NCBI RefSeq assembly: GCF_000150275.1
Contig: NW_002060946.1
Location: 5,908,667 to 5,972,666 of the forward strand
From: Trichoplax adhaerens
Lineage: Eukaryota; Placozoa; Uniplacotomia; Trichoplacea; Trichoplacidae
Reading direction: 5' to 3'
Length of the DNA: 64,000 nucleotides
Shown here piece after piece: positions 13,792 through 25,730 of the stretch. Both the position numbers and the translations under genes were made by a program. Within the stretch, counting starts at the first letter, position 1. Each line of letters starts with the position of its first letter. Under the pieces are notes generated by a model, which was given only the letters and a program-made list of their open reading frames with translations, was not told where the DNA came from and made no database searches.

Positions 13792-14814
13792 ATGGCAACT
13801 CACCTACAGACAATCGTGACCGTCAATGCTACCATGACTCCTATTACAGTAAAATCTGAAAACGCAGATGCAGCCTTACCTAAAGTAGTTTTTGCCATAT
13901 TCGCATCATTATCAGTCTTTGGCAATACATTGGTTTGCTGGGTATTTTTAAAAAATAGTCAATTATTACGCCTTGGATCAACTATCTTTATCTTTAGCTT
14001 AGCCATTGTAGATATCTTGACCGGAATATTAATTCTTGGCACACCGACTTATAACGGTATCCAAATACACATGGAGGGTACCTCTGCAGCACTTTATTGC
14101 TCTCTCGTCCATTCTGAATATTTTATCTGGACTTTTGGTATTGCATCTTGTTATATTATTGCTGCTTTAAGTGTTGAACGATTGTGCATGGTCAGTGCTG
14201 CAGTCAAGTACAAACGTATTTTTACTCCGAATAAAACGATCATCTACATTATCTTGATTAATATTTGGGCTGCTATCTTAAATGCGCCAAATCTCTATCA
14301 ATATTATTATAATTCAAATGCAACCAACCTAGAAGAACAATGTGGATTCCGAGCTTTATCTGATGTTGAAGCTGTTAATAGTGCAATTTACTTCACTAGT
14401 TTTGTTATACGTTTTGCCCTTCCCCTAGTTGTCATGATTTTTTGTTACACTGCATTCATGCGCAAAATAAGAACTACAATAACTGGTGTATCTAATGCTA
14501 CTGATATTCATACTAATAAACGCAATCGTTTAATGCTTCGACGATTAACGCGAATGTCTGTTGTAATTTCTATTGCATTCTGTATTTGTTGGTTACCTAA
14601 TCAAATATATTTCGCTTTAATTGCTCAACATTTAATTACTTATGACATAACTATCCATATGTTCACGAAAACCCTCGTATCCATGAACTCTGCCATTAAT
14701 CCAGTAATCTATGCTGCCACAAATGTCTATTTCTACAACGAACTAGCAGCTCTCATAAAGTACATTTTCTGTTGCAAGCGTCCACAGCGACAAAAATTAT
14801 TTGTATCGGTTTAA
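13792..14814 (+). CDS. Rhodopsin-class (class A) G protein-coupled receptor, intronless (Rho-1)
   Basis: A complete 340-residue receptor in one exon. Seven hydrophobic segments lie near residues 31-53, 63-84, 103-126, 149-165, 198-222, 255-278 and 288-310. Family landmarks: N45 in GN (TM1), D74 in LAIVD (TM2), C103 and C184 as the likely extracellular disulphide, E129-R130-L131 in place of DRY, P211 (TM5), CWLP at 266-269, and N303-P304-x-x-Y307. The N-terminus has an NAT glycosylation sequon and no signal peptide, and the tail has a C327-C328 palmitoylation-type pair after a short helix 8. Position 7.43 is Ser, so it is not a retinal-binding opsin. The start lies in the context ACCATCATGG, shared with Rho-2. 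Ligand and coupling are unknown. Confidence 0.93.
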   Translation: MATHLQTIVTVNATMTPITVKSENADAALPKVVFAIFASLSVFGNTLVCWVFLKNSQLLRLGSTIFIFSLAIVDILTGILILGTPTYNGIQIHMEGTSAALYCSLVHSEYFIWTFGIASCYIIAALSVERLCMVSAAVKYKRIFTPNKTIIYIILINIWAAILNAPNLYQYYYNSNATNLEEQCGFRALSDVEAVNSAIYFTSFVIRFALPLVVMIFCYTAFMRKIRTTITGVSNATDIHTNKRNRLMLRRLTRMSVVISIAFCICWLPNQIYFALIAQHLITYDITIHMFTKTLVSMNSAINPVIYAATNVYFYNELAALIKYIFCCKRPQRQKLFVSV

Positions 14815-14874
14815 TAGAAAAGAGCCTTGAATGTAACTGTCAACTTTACAGTGCAAAGGTGTTTAATTAAACAG

Positions 14875-15115
14875 ATTTTTTTTATTTTACATTCTGTTAC
14901 AACCTAAATATATGCCGGTATTACTCGTAAATGATGCTATCAGCTCTGCCGCCGTAGTTATGGCAATAAGCATATAGTTCAACTGGCATTTAAAAAGAAT
15001 TTTATTATTTTGCATTCTGTTTTAAGCTAAATATATACCGTTATAACTCATAAATGATGTTAGCAGGTCTACCATTATAGTTACGTCTATAAGTATATAG
15101 CACAACTATTCATCC
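14875..15115 (+). repeat. Two-copy tandem repeat in the 3' flank of Rho-1, with a third copy after Rho-2
   Basis: Two diverged units with a period of about 123 bp (anchor ATTCTGTT at 14891 and ATTCTGTT-like at 15014) share AAGCTAAATATAT, TATTACTC-type and TAAATGATG segments. A third copy follows Rho-2 at about 25607-25695, so the unit was part of the duplicated block and was amplified once more here. Confidence 0.65.
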
Positions 15116-18100
15116 TATTTTATAGAAGACCATTACTTAATACTAGAATTTATTATGGAAGCAAAATTTCATACATATATTGATTTATTTCAGAATGCTA
15201 TTTAGATAGCTCTAAACTAATATTGTGATATAACATATAACCTATTCAAATCGTCGTAAATTGATTATCCAATGCAGATTTTGTATGTAAAAATATGGTT
15301 CTATCTTGATCACGATATATTATAGAAATACTCGTACATCCCTAAAATGAAGTATATTATTGGCTTATTAATTATAAACGTTAGAAGATTTCTTTCTTTC
15401 CGATTCGAATCAGAATTATTAACGAAATTCATAGCATTTGAAACTTATGATTTCAACTAAATTTTATGCTTGTTAAAGTACTTCCAAAGTATTATATAAT
15501 TGGAAGTAATTATATCTTATTATAGCCGAAATAGATTGCATATTTAATATTTTGGCCTTCAGAAACTCATTTTCTGTACTTCTTACAAACGTTCTCTTAT
15601 TAGGATTAAATCTATCGATCTATTCTCATAAATAACGCTCTAATATCATCTATTGTCAATATTAAATTGAAATATAGAGGGTGTTGCAATACCGTATTAT
15701 TTTTCATCATGGTGTTTAGTCCGTTAAATCAACTATTTCATCAATGTATGCATCTTTTATTATCAAACTAACCACTTTTATTACGCTAGTTCAAGTTCAA
15801 GTTAAAATTATATGAATCTTTATTCAATCCCTCACTTCTCTTAATTCCTAACTTATGTTTCTAATATTAGATAATTCGTTAAAATATGAATAAACTCATT
15901 AGTAGCATAAAACAAGTTTTAGGTTCTTTAATAATGATTATGATGCAAAATATAGAGATTTTTCCTCTCATTTATCTACCTTATATCGTACAGATAGATT
16001 TTGATCAACGAATTAACCTAATGTACGCCATCAGTAGTAGGTGCATCTAAAGTCATTAGACTATTCAATCCTAGAAGTGATGTCTGTTCTATTTACACAT
16101 ATTTACGCGTACATATATATAGTAAAAGTAAAATTGAGAAATTTTTGATGAATAAATCCCGATACTCACAAGTTTATAGCTATTCTAGACCGGCTACTGT
16201 ATTAAAATACCAGCATATCGATCCTTTCAATAAGCTTAGCATGTCAATGCTTAAATTCCATTCAATTTAAAAAGGAAGCCTCAAAGTGGCTTTACAACTA
16301 ATGGTTATAATTATGTATTGACCTATAATAATGCAACTGATTTACCGAGATATGTTTTTGTATTCTATTCTGCTAAAGATTACTTGAAATTTTATGATGT
16401 AGGATTTCCGTGCTAGATTTATAATTATTTCTATATAATTGCTATTGCCAATGAATTATAAATATTCTCTTATCTGCTTATTGATCTAATATTCTGATTC
16501 CCGTGTCTTCGTATAGGCAGTTCTCTTAATTTAATAAATTACATAACTTATAATCCGCAGGTCAAATATATGTGTATATGGCGTTAATGAAATTAAAAGG
16601 TATATTAACCTGGTCTTCGTTATGGTTATTGTTCTAATTCTATTCAATTTTCAATATCAAAACGTTATGGTTATTATTCTAGTATCAAAACTATCCTGGT
16701 ACGAATTGTAACCATAGATAGCAGAATTTAATTAATTGAGCTATTTACAAATGACATACAAGCATTGACTTGTCTATCCTAATGAATATCTTGGTTACCG
16801 TTATCGCAAATAATTTATCATAATGGATATGAATAATTAAATATTCCAGACCTTAATAATATTATTTTTCTATTTATTAATAGATTAATTACTTGTGGAA
16901 CAGTAGAATAGAAGTTACGGGCGATGAATTACTTGCTAGCTATAATCATATAATTTTAAATTCTGAATTAAAAACAAGATTTCTAAAAAAATTAGGCTAG
17001 TTATTATCATCTTATTGATATTTAATTAAAAGAACACAGCTACCATAGTTACGGCAAGAAATTCAATTAGACACAAATTTTAAGGAAAACCTGCCTTATG
17101 TTGACTTAAAATTTCATAAGCAATAATAAATTTTAATACTTATAAGCCCAGTAGTTAACGTTACGGGAAATGTATTAAGCAGTCACAATTGATAGCTACT
17201 CGCTATTTATTCTTAAACCAGGATAATTTTGCCATTTCCCGATGGTGATTAACTACAGTGCTATTTATGAATCGGAGCTATTTCATTTCCTTTATTATTT
17301 ATAATTTAAAATGCGTTATTCATCCACAGCATCTAGCTTTATACAATTCCTAGACTGGTCTCCCTCGGTAATAACTAAAATATAGCGGTATAAACGAAAC
17401 CCTAAGCTCTTCATCAGATATTTCGAGGACCATTAAAATTTTACTAAATCATAGAATTCTCTTGCTTTTTTAAGATAACCCACAAAAATATCAATTCATT
17501 ATAGCATTTCCACAAAAATGTATTATTATCCCTTATAATAAGTAACAACATCATAGATAGGTAATCTGTTCCTGTAACATCGCCGTGTAGTTTTATTACG
17601 CTTTTATACACACCAAACATTCTCTATTAATTAACGATCCAATCATAAGAACCGCCAGCATCCTAGATTCTAAAACATATTTAAAATTTTTATTCCGATG
17701 GATCCTTATCCCAAGTCAGCATTTCCTTTGATTATTAATATAATATATATCAACTGATGTTAATTTAAAAATATCTAGGAGCTAAAGAAATATTCAAGTT
17801 ATGACGTAACCGATGTGCCTATGCATAATTAGTACCATAAATTATTAACCAAAATGTCTAATTAAGGTATATGGAGAAAATTTCTGTGTATCGATTCGCC
17901 TATTAGAAATTGCATTCTTATTCGTTATTCGTTCTAACTGTCGCTAGTAAAAAGTCATCAAACAAATATGATAATTTGAATGTTTAAGAAAACTCAATTT
18001 TATATGTTACAATTGCGCTATTTGTAAGCTGCATTTTTATTCATAATGTTATTAGAAATGATAATTTTGAAAACTCTTTTCTGTTTACTAGTAAAATTGC

Positions 18101-21100
18101 TGACGCCTATAACCTTTAACCCCAAATTCTATGCCTAGCTGCATCCTAACTCTAACTACAACCTAGACTTAATTCGTGTATTTGTAGATACTAAAACAAC
18201 ATTCCTAGTCTGCTAGATATTTTTCTATGTATAAAACTTTAATTTACTCTTAGTAGCAAAGCTCAATTTAGAGATTTGTAAAAGATAATGCCTACACTAA
18301 CTACATTTATATTTGATATTAAAATTGTTAGTTTTATTTCTTAGTCAAGCAAGATTACAGTGATCTTAAGACTAATATGTAAAAGGCCTTCAGGTATATT
18401 GCATGCGGATCTATAAAGCTATGCGACCGATACATAAATTATAGTATACATCATCAGTGCAATTCGGCTATTATGATTCATCGATTTAGTAAGCTATCGT
18501 ATAAGCAAAGTGACATTTGAATCACTGATCAAACAAACTTTTTCTCATTCATTTAATATTTAGTTATACGCATACTTTACTTTATGCCTTAAAATTCTGA
18601 TGCGATGCGCTAATATCATCGATAATGCAGCATTAAATCAACAACACAATAACACTTAGGATATTGAAATTAAAGATTTTCAAGACTGATACTACTCTTT
18701 CGAAATCTCTCAGTCTATGAATTTAATATCTTAGAGGTTTCTCGTCCAATCTTATGGTATTTTTATCGATCTCATAACTCCACCTGATTTAGGTCAAAAT
18801 AGAGCATAGAAATTTTGTTAGACTTATTCAAAGGTGATACTTTCTAATATATATAAAATTATTGTCGTAAATAAAGCAGTACCGTCAGATAAGTATGGGT
18901 TAATCTGACCCATGAGCTTTTTACAGCCTGATTACTTACAGAACAGTCACTGGTAATTAATACGCATCGACGTAATGTACAATGCATAATTCTATCATAC
19001 CCTACAATTAATCATAACCAAATTCAACTCGAAATTATGTGCGAAAACCCTACTAAATTATTTCAAGAACTTTACATCTTCGTATTACGAGCATAAATTT
19101 TTGTTTTATTTCTTGCAATTGATAAAGAAGCTTCCATATTCAGTGCTAATAGGACTGTAGAATCTTATGCAGTACATGATCACGCTATTATTAATCTCAG
19201 GCTAAAATTTCAAGTCTAAGGAATCATTTAGAAAAATGCCCGTTATGAAATTATTACAAATATTATAAATCATAAAACACTACCGGTAAATAGAATATTC
19301 TCGCTATTCGATTTAATAGTACATTTGAATTGTCATAATAACTTCTAGGAATATGCGAATTAAAGCTATAATCAAATCGAAAGAAAAATAGTATTAATAT
19401 ATTAATATGGTTTTGTGACGTAAATGTTTCAACTTTACTAGTAAAATTTAGTATAAATCAGAATACTCACTATGGTATTAATCCTCGAACAATTTAAGCA
19501 GAGGAAAAATCATATGGGCTAAGTTTATTACAACGATACATTTGAGTTAAGTTTTTCGCTAAAAATAAATTCAATGATACATTAATTACTGTAGATTATA
19601 GCCCGTGTCGTCATTTGAACTGTGTATGATGCTGTCTATATCAACATGATGACAACAGACTCGGATTAACCACAACAGCAGTTTTAGGTAGAATGCGTAC
19701 ATTATCTAACTACCAAGAAATAAAGAGATGTTCCGTTGTTGGCAATTTTGCTTCCCATCAATGGTTTTTTATCCACTACGATACCACAGCACCATTATAC
19801 AAAATGATTCAATAATCTATTGATTGCTAAATTATGCAAAACGTTAGACAGTAATATGATTAGATATATAAGTAGACAATCAAATTTAACCTTCTAATTT
19901 GATAATCGTGCTCTGTTGTTTAGATTGAATACGATAACTATATATAATGAATGACTATACTAATGCCCGAAATTTGAAAAGCAATTGAAGTGATGATATC
20001 ATATAGTCATAAAGTACATGAGGATAAGTTATAACGTGCGTTAGAATGCATTAAACAGACAAAAACCCTATTTTACTTACAGTTAACATATAGAACACGA
20101 TGAAACTTAAGAATTAATAAGTTTTCGGGACATCTAAGCTATAATCTTATGCTCCTATAATTCGCCGGCCTTGTTTTGTACAAGTCTGCTATGTACTCCG
20201 CTAACTGTTATATGCATGGAAACACAAGTAACCACAAATAAACTAGCATCATTAAATAAGTGGCCAGCAGAATCTATAGTAGATTGATATATAATTAATT
20301 ATTCGGAATTGAATTCGTCTCTCTGTCTTGAAATGACGTCAATATCACAATAGGTATAAGAGCTTGTACAAGTAGTGAGCAGTTAGTACGAAATAGTAAA
20401 TAATTCTTTTTAATCTATTGAATTTTCAAGTATGGAATCGAACTTATACTTACACAATAGAATTAAAAATTACGTATACTCTTATAGCAACATGAAGTGA
20501 GTTTTAAACGTTTAAATCATATCCACATCAACTTTTTATATCAAAATCTAAAATTTATGAAATCCTGTTGGCTAACGCTATCTTCCCAAAGTCATACACT
20601 ATTGTCGATAAATATCTTATGTTCCAAAATTTAAAATTACTAAGTTGCAATATAATGTTGCATTTATTGTTATCGACTCGGTTATACTAGTATCAAACAA
20701 TATTGATAGTACAATTACGAGAATCAGCCTAAAAATTAGCTTAAATTTTGCTACTTTGCGCATGATTTAAAATAAGAATGATCAGTTTATAAACAACTGA
20801 AATACCAGTAAGTAATTTTGTTACGCGAATCAATTTATATTTATGATGATTTCTTGCCAATTGTCACAAAACAGCTTTACAACAAGATAACGTAAGGTAA
20901 GATCAATAAGTCAATTCCTTGAACCTCGTATCAAGGAACGATATCTGCACTATCATGAACACGTTTGCTCTACTAGCAGACTACACAAAGACTTAGACGC
21001 CTCGTATTTTACGTTAAACACTAAGTTTGAGAATTAATTTTATTACACGATATACTGCATTTATATACTCTTCCTCAATAGTTCGTTAGTCATAATTTGT

Positions 21101-23719
21101 ACGATTAACTTAGGAATCATTCACTGAATTAGACATTAATTTTAGCTACTACTCCCTAATACAGACAACAGTATTTACGAACATAGTCATCTGATCACTA
21201 ATACAGAATAGTCAGATTACGATATATCCTACCACGGAACATTTCCACGATAATTTACAATCTACCATAACATAGATATTTCTACTCTAATACAGTACAG
21301 CATGTAACACTGTCACACCAATATAAAAACAAGTTTTCATGCAATGAAATATTCTTGGTACAAATTTACAAGAAGCAATCTCTAGATACCATCTATCGAT
21401 CTCTAAGTTAGAAATGTACTTAACATAAATAACAACTTTATTCAACAACTACCGATATTGTTTAGGTAGGTGGCCATAAAAATTAAGGTACTTTTTTAGA
21501 TTCTTCGATTCTCCCATGTTAATACTATCAAGATGGGAGTGAATCTTCATTTTAATGGAAAATAGCTAAACTTACTAATTAGCTAATTGTATTATATTAA
21601 TTAATGGCCTGATCATATTTTACTTATAAAATCTATCTTTAATGACCGCATAATAGACTCCTGCTAGTACTATATGGTCGCCTACGAAAGCCAAAATTAC
21701 TGTAATTAGCTGAGATCCTTACACTATCATTAAAGCAAATATTGTTATCGAAGAATGTCATAAAATCTCTTAGAGACAAAGTTGGTGCTGATCTGAATAC
21801 AATTATTGTATCTTTGTCAAAATTTTTTACATATTATGTACATACGTTTATTTGCATCCAAAAGATAATACAGTACCAAACATATGGGATCTATTATCAC
21901 ATTTACTCACATAAGCTTCCTCCAACTCTATATTATCTTCAAAATCGACTTGAAGTAATAAATAAAATAAATGATATGAATACAACGCAGATAGTTAGCG
22001 AATCTCCCTAAATAACCGATATTTCGCTGACCGTGCCAGTTCTTCAAAAATATATTCTTACTATACGTAAGAGTATCAAATGATTAGAACATTGCTTGCT
22101 GAGTTGAGGCAAAACATTACTCTTGTATCGTAGAATATTCTGGGACTGTGATAAATTGGGCACATAAAGACTAGCAAGGTAGAATACTAATATATACAAA
22201 TTGAATTAAATTTAATATATCGTATTTTGTACTTGCGCTTATAATTTAATAATCAGATACTTTTTTCTGCCCTGATTTAGCAAATAGTAACTCAGTTGAG
22301 TGACCTAACTAAATATATTTAATAGCTAATAAACTATTGAACCTGAAAATTATCACCCCAACAAATTGAAATTTAATTATTTGCTGTAGGCTCTGAATCT
22401 TTATTAGTCTTACAGCACCTAGACTATAAATTATAGAGAGTTAATATCATAAGGTAATTCAAATTTATTCTACTAATCGGTTATACTTTCACAGAGCAAT
22501 CTTCGGCAGACTTCCATGTATATCTGACTATTAAATAATCTGTATAATTCTTAAATTATATTTAGCCTTCTACTTCGTCTAATCATTCAGAATACAAATA
22601 CTGAAGTGGTTATACTCAACATTTCGTTACTTTTACCTAGAATAAGTTTATAAACGGCTAGTACATAAATAATACTACAGATTTATTTTCACAGACGTAT
22701 TTATTAAATCATTTCTACACACGCACTACCAAAGTGGACAGATTTCTACTTATATTCAATATTTTATAATTATTCAAGACTATATAGTTATAAATTACAA
22801 AGGACTGATTAGTTATTATTCAATGTAAATTGATTTAGTTTGTTGCATATCCAATTAATTGCATGTAAGAATAAAAATATAAGGATAGTCATGGTCAGTT
22901 CTTTACTATAAACTCAATTTTGGGTGTGTATTAGATGTTATTCCCTATTGCATTCAATCAACTTTCTATCGCCAAATAATCATCTCGTTATTAAATTCTA
23001 TATTTAAAACTTCAATTGAGTACTACGAATGATTTTACTTTTAATATTAATATTTTAATCGAGATTCGTCATACCTGAATAAGATTAATTTAGTTTTGGA
23101 TATAAATTGTTTAAAAAGAGTCTCATTTTCAAATTTCTGATATTAATTTTATTTATTTACGCGTAAATAATAGCTTCTAATAATTTAGCCTTCTACTACA
23201 TTATTCATAACACATGATTCAGACTGAACAAGTAACTATTTATATAGTATTACAGTCCGATGATATAATATCGCAAATTCGCAATAAATGGCAATCATCA
23301 CTAGAAATTGATATTCTTACAAGTTCATAAAATATCGGTGGCCGTAGTATCACATCCGAATAATAACCAAATTCGGTGTATAACATTTTCTCATTGACTG
23401 AAAAAATCGTCGAAATTCTTAAACAAGTTCTCAATAGCTTACTTAATATTTTACTAGCTAGTGATAATATCGCGAAATCGAAAGCAAGCGTAATCTTTGT
23501 ACTACATCATTTGATAGTGAAAGGAAGCGATACTAACGCGATACTGAAAGCTTATTAATTGGAGCGAATATAGGTTGCCTGATCGCATTTTCTTCCGTTC
23601 TTATACTTTTGATACTGTAATTAGCGTTTTATTTACTGTATTACCATGCTAAATAAAGTGCATTACACAAGCCTGACCCAATATAATTTCAGTTTCTACC
23701 ACTATTAAATTACTTTAAT
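15116..23719. other. Long AT-rich intergenic region without a recognised gene
   Basis: About 8.6 kb between the two rhodopsin-type receptors. Open frames at 19630-19815, 21742-22011 and 23376-23558 (all plus) have lengths expected by chance in DNA this AT-rich and show no family motif. No RNA gene was recognised. Confidence 0.5.
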
Positions 23720-24262
23720 AACAACCTGGTAAATAAAAGGAAAATGAGATAATTAAGTTTACTATTGTAATAGCTAATTGACAATGCCCATAAGCAGAAT
23801 CAATTTTCTTGCCCTGATATAGATATAAGAATCTCTACAACCTAAAGTTATTAGTTTATGTTATTATCCAGGAACCGATTCTAATCAATATAAACAACCC
23901 AGTAAATTATAGAAAAATGAGATAATTAAGTTTGCTATTGTAACAGCGAATTGACGGTGCACGTAAGCTAATCTATTTCCTAGCTCTGATATTGATATGA
24001 GAATCTCTAACTTGAAGTTGGTGATTTATATTCTATCCCAGGTTAGCTTCAAATAAGTAGAATAAAAAAAAGATTTGGGTATGTTACGAGCTAAGTTATA
24101 ACCAATCCTGTGAACTATGGGAAGATTATTGCAAGTTTACTATTGTAACTGCGAATTGACAGCGTACATATGTTAACCTATTTCCTTATGATGACATAGA
24201 TACGAAAATCTCTATAACCTAAGTTTGGTAGTTTATGTTATATCTAGGAGCAGATTAAAAAT
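23720..24262 (+). repeat. Three-copy diverged tandem repeat upstream of Rho-2
   Basis: Three units of roughly 170-200 bp are anchored at 23746, 23920 and about 24121. Each carries an AGTTTRCTATTGTAAY motif, then a GAATTGAC-type motif, then GAATCTCTA-type and TTTATGTTAT-type segments. The array ends about 240 bases before the Rho-2 ATG. It is noncoding and has no counterpart of this size before Rho-1. Confidence 0.7.
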
Positions 24263-24426
24263 ATTTATAATTGGATAGGTTACGGACTGAGTTACAATGT
24301 AAGAGTGACATTATGTTACCCCATTGTGGGGCTGTTTAATATTAATTACATTTGCTGTAAAAACTATTCAGATCAATTCTTTCCATTTTACTAGTGCTCC
24401 CTTGTTAATAAATAAAATTTATTCTC

Positions 24427-24436
24427 TATATAAAAT
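24427..24436 (+). promoter_or_regulatory. Candidate TATA box upstream of Rho-2
   Basis: TATATAAAAT lies 77 bases before the Rho-2 ATG. A weaker CATAAAAT at 24452 aligns with the TATA box proposed for Rho-1. Which one is used cannot be told from the sequence. Confidence 0.35.
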
Positions 24437-24503
24437 ATAGGATGTTAATAAGCATAAAATAATTTATCAAGGTTGGCAATTCTCAATATTTTCATCAACC
24501 ATC

Positions 24504-25526
24504 ATGGTAAGTCATGCACCGACAATAATGGCCACCAATGCCACCATAACTGCTATACCTGTAAAATCTGAAAGCATTAGCGTTGCTACAGCTAACATCC
24601 TATATGCGATATTTGCATCATTATCCATCCTAGACAATATACTGATTTGTTGGCTGTTTCTGAGAAATAGTCAGTTACTACGCCTTGCATCAAGTATCCT
24701 TATCTTTAGTTTAGCTATCATTGATATCTTAACTGGAATATTAATTATGGCTACGCCAAAAACTTATGGAGGTATCCAAATCCATTTACAAGGCGTTGAT
24801 GCGGTACTGTATTGTACTCTCGTCTATTCCGAGTATTTTATCTGGACTCTTGGTATCGCATCTTGTTATATCATTGCTGCCCTAAGTGTTGAGCGATTGT
24901 ATATGGTTAGTGCTGCAGCGATGTATAAATATGTATTTACACCGACTAAAACGATCCTCTATGTGATCTTGATTATTCTTTGGGCTGGTATCTTGAATGC
25001 GCCCAATTTCTATCATTTTTATCACAACGAAAATATAACCAACCCTGTACCCTGTGGATTCCGAATCTTGGCAGTCGATGAAACTGCTAGTCGAGCAATT
25101 TATTTCACCAGTTTTGCTTTACGTTTTGCCATTCCCCTAGTCATCACCATTACCTGTTATGTTGGATTTATGCGCAAAATAAGGACTGCCATAACGTGCA
25201 TATCTAGTGCTAATAATGTTCAAACTGGTAAACGTAGCCGTTTAATGCTACGACGGTTAACGCGAATGTGCGTCCTAATTTCTATCGCTTTCTGTATTTG
25301 TTGGTTACCTAACCAAGTTTATTTCGTTTTAAGGGCTCAAAGATTAATAAAGCATAACCTAGCTTTCCATATGTTCACCAAAGTACTCGTATCCATGAAC
25401 TCTGCTATCAATCTGTTCATCTATACTGCATCAAATCTCTATTTTTATAACGAATTAATAGCTCTCATTAAATTTATTTGCTGTTGTAAACGTGTACAAA
25501 GAAAAATAGGGTTTTTGTCAGCTTAA
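24504..25526 (+). CDS. Rhodopsin-class G protein-coupled receptor, intronless (Rho-2), with altered NPxxY
   Basis: A paralogue of Rho-1 of the same 340-residue length, about two thirds identical by eye and alignable end to end. Conserved: N45, D74 in LAIID, C104/C184 disulphide pair, E130-R131-L132 in place of DRY, P211, CWLP at 266-269, and a C326-C327-C328 tail. Two class A positions are changed: the G before N45 is D (DN), and TM7 reads N303-L304-F305-I306-Y307, so the NPxxY proline is lost. The frame is intact with no stop or shift, which argues for a functional diverged copy and not a pseudogene. An NAT sequon near residue 12 is kept. Ligand and signalling are unknown; altered activation or trafficking is only inferred. 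Confidence 0.92.
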   Translation: MVSHAPTIMATNATITAIPVKSESISVATANILYAIFASLSILDNILICWLFLRNSQLLRLASSILIFSLAIIDILTGILIMATPKTYGGIQIHLQGVDAVLYCTLVYSEYFIWTLGIASCYIIAALSVERLYMVSAAAMYKYVFTPTKTILYVILIILWAGILNAPNFYHFYHNENITNPVPCGFRILAVDETASRAIYFTSFALRFAIPLVITITCYVGFMRKIRTAITCISSANNVQTGKRSRLMLRRLTRMCVLISIAFCICWLPNQVYFVLRAQRLIKHNLAFHMFTKVLVSMNSAINLFIYTASNLYFYNELIALIKFICCCKRVQRKIGFLSA

Positions 25527-25606
25527 TGTCAAGGAGCTATTTTAATCCAATTACCAGCCTTATCATGCTCTAAGTTGAAATAGAATTCCGTAATAGTGAA
25601 TTATAC

Positions 25607-25730
25607 GTTAAGCTAAATACGTGCCAGTATTACTCATAAATGACGTCAGCAGATCTGCTGTTATGGTATAACTGAAATGTGTGCTATAACTCCATTTTGT
25701 TTTATAGAAAATCTACACTCCATAACTGAA
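25607..25730 (+). repeat. 3'-flank copy of the Rho-1 downstream repeat
   Basis: The segment GTTAAGCTAAATACGTGCC, then TATTACTCATAAATGA and GTTATGG, matches the units at 14875-15115. The following TTTTATAGAA stretch also matches the sequence after the Rho-1 copies. Duplication of the receptor therefore included at least about 200 bp of 3' flank. Confidence 0.6.

Noticed and set aside
19630-19815. 61-codon plus-strand open stretch with somewhat coding-like composition
   Set aside because: No ATG near its start and no domain recognised. Dozens of open stretches this long are expected by chance in 64 kb of DNA this AT-rich.
24504-25526. Rho-2 as a pseudogene because NPxxY is lost
   Set aside because: The frame is full length, equal to Rho-1, without stops or shifts, and all other structural landmarks are kept.
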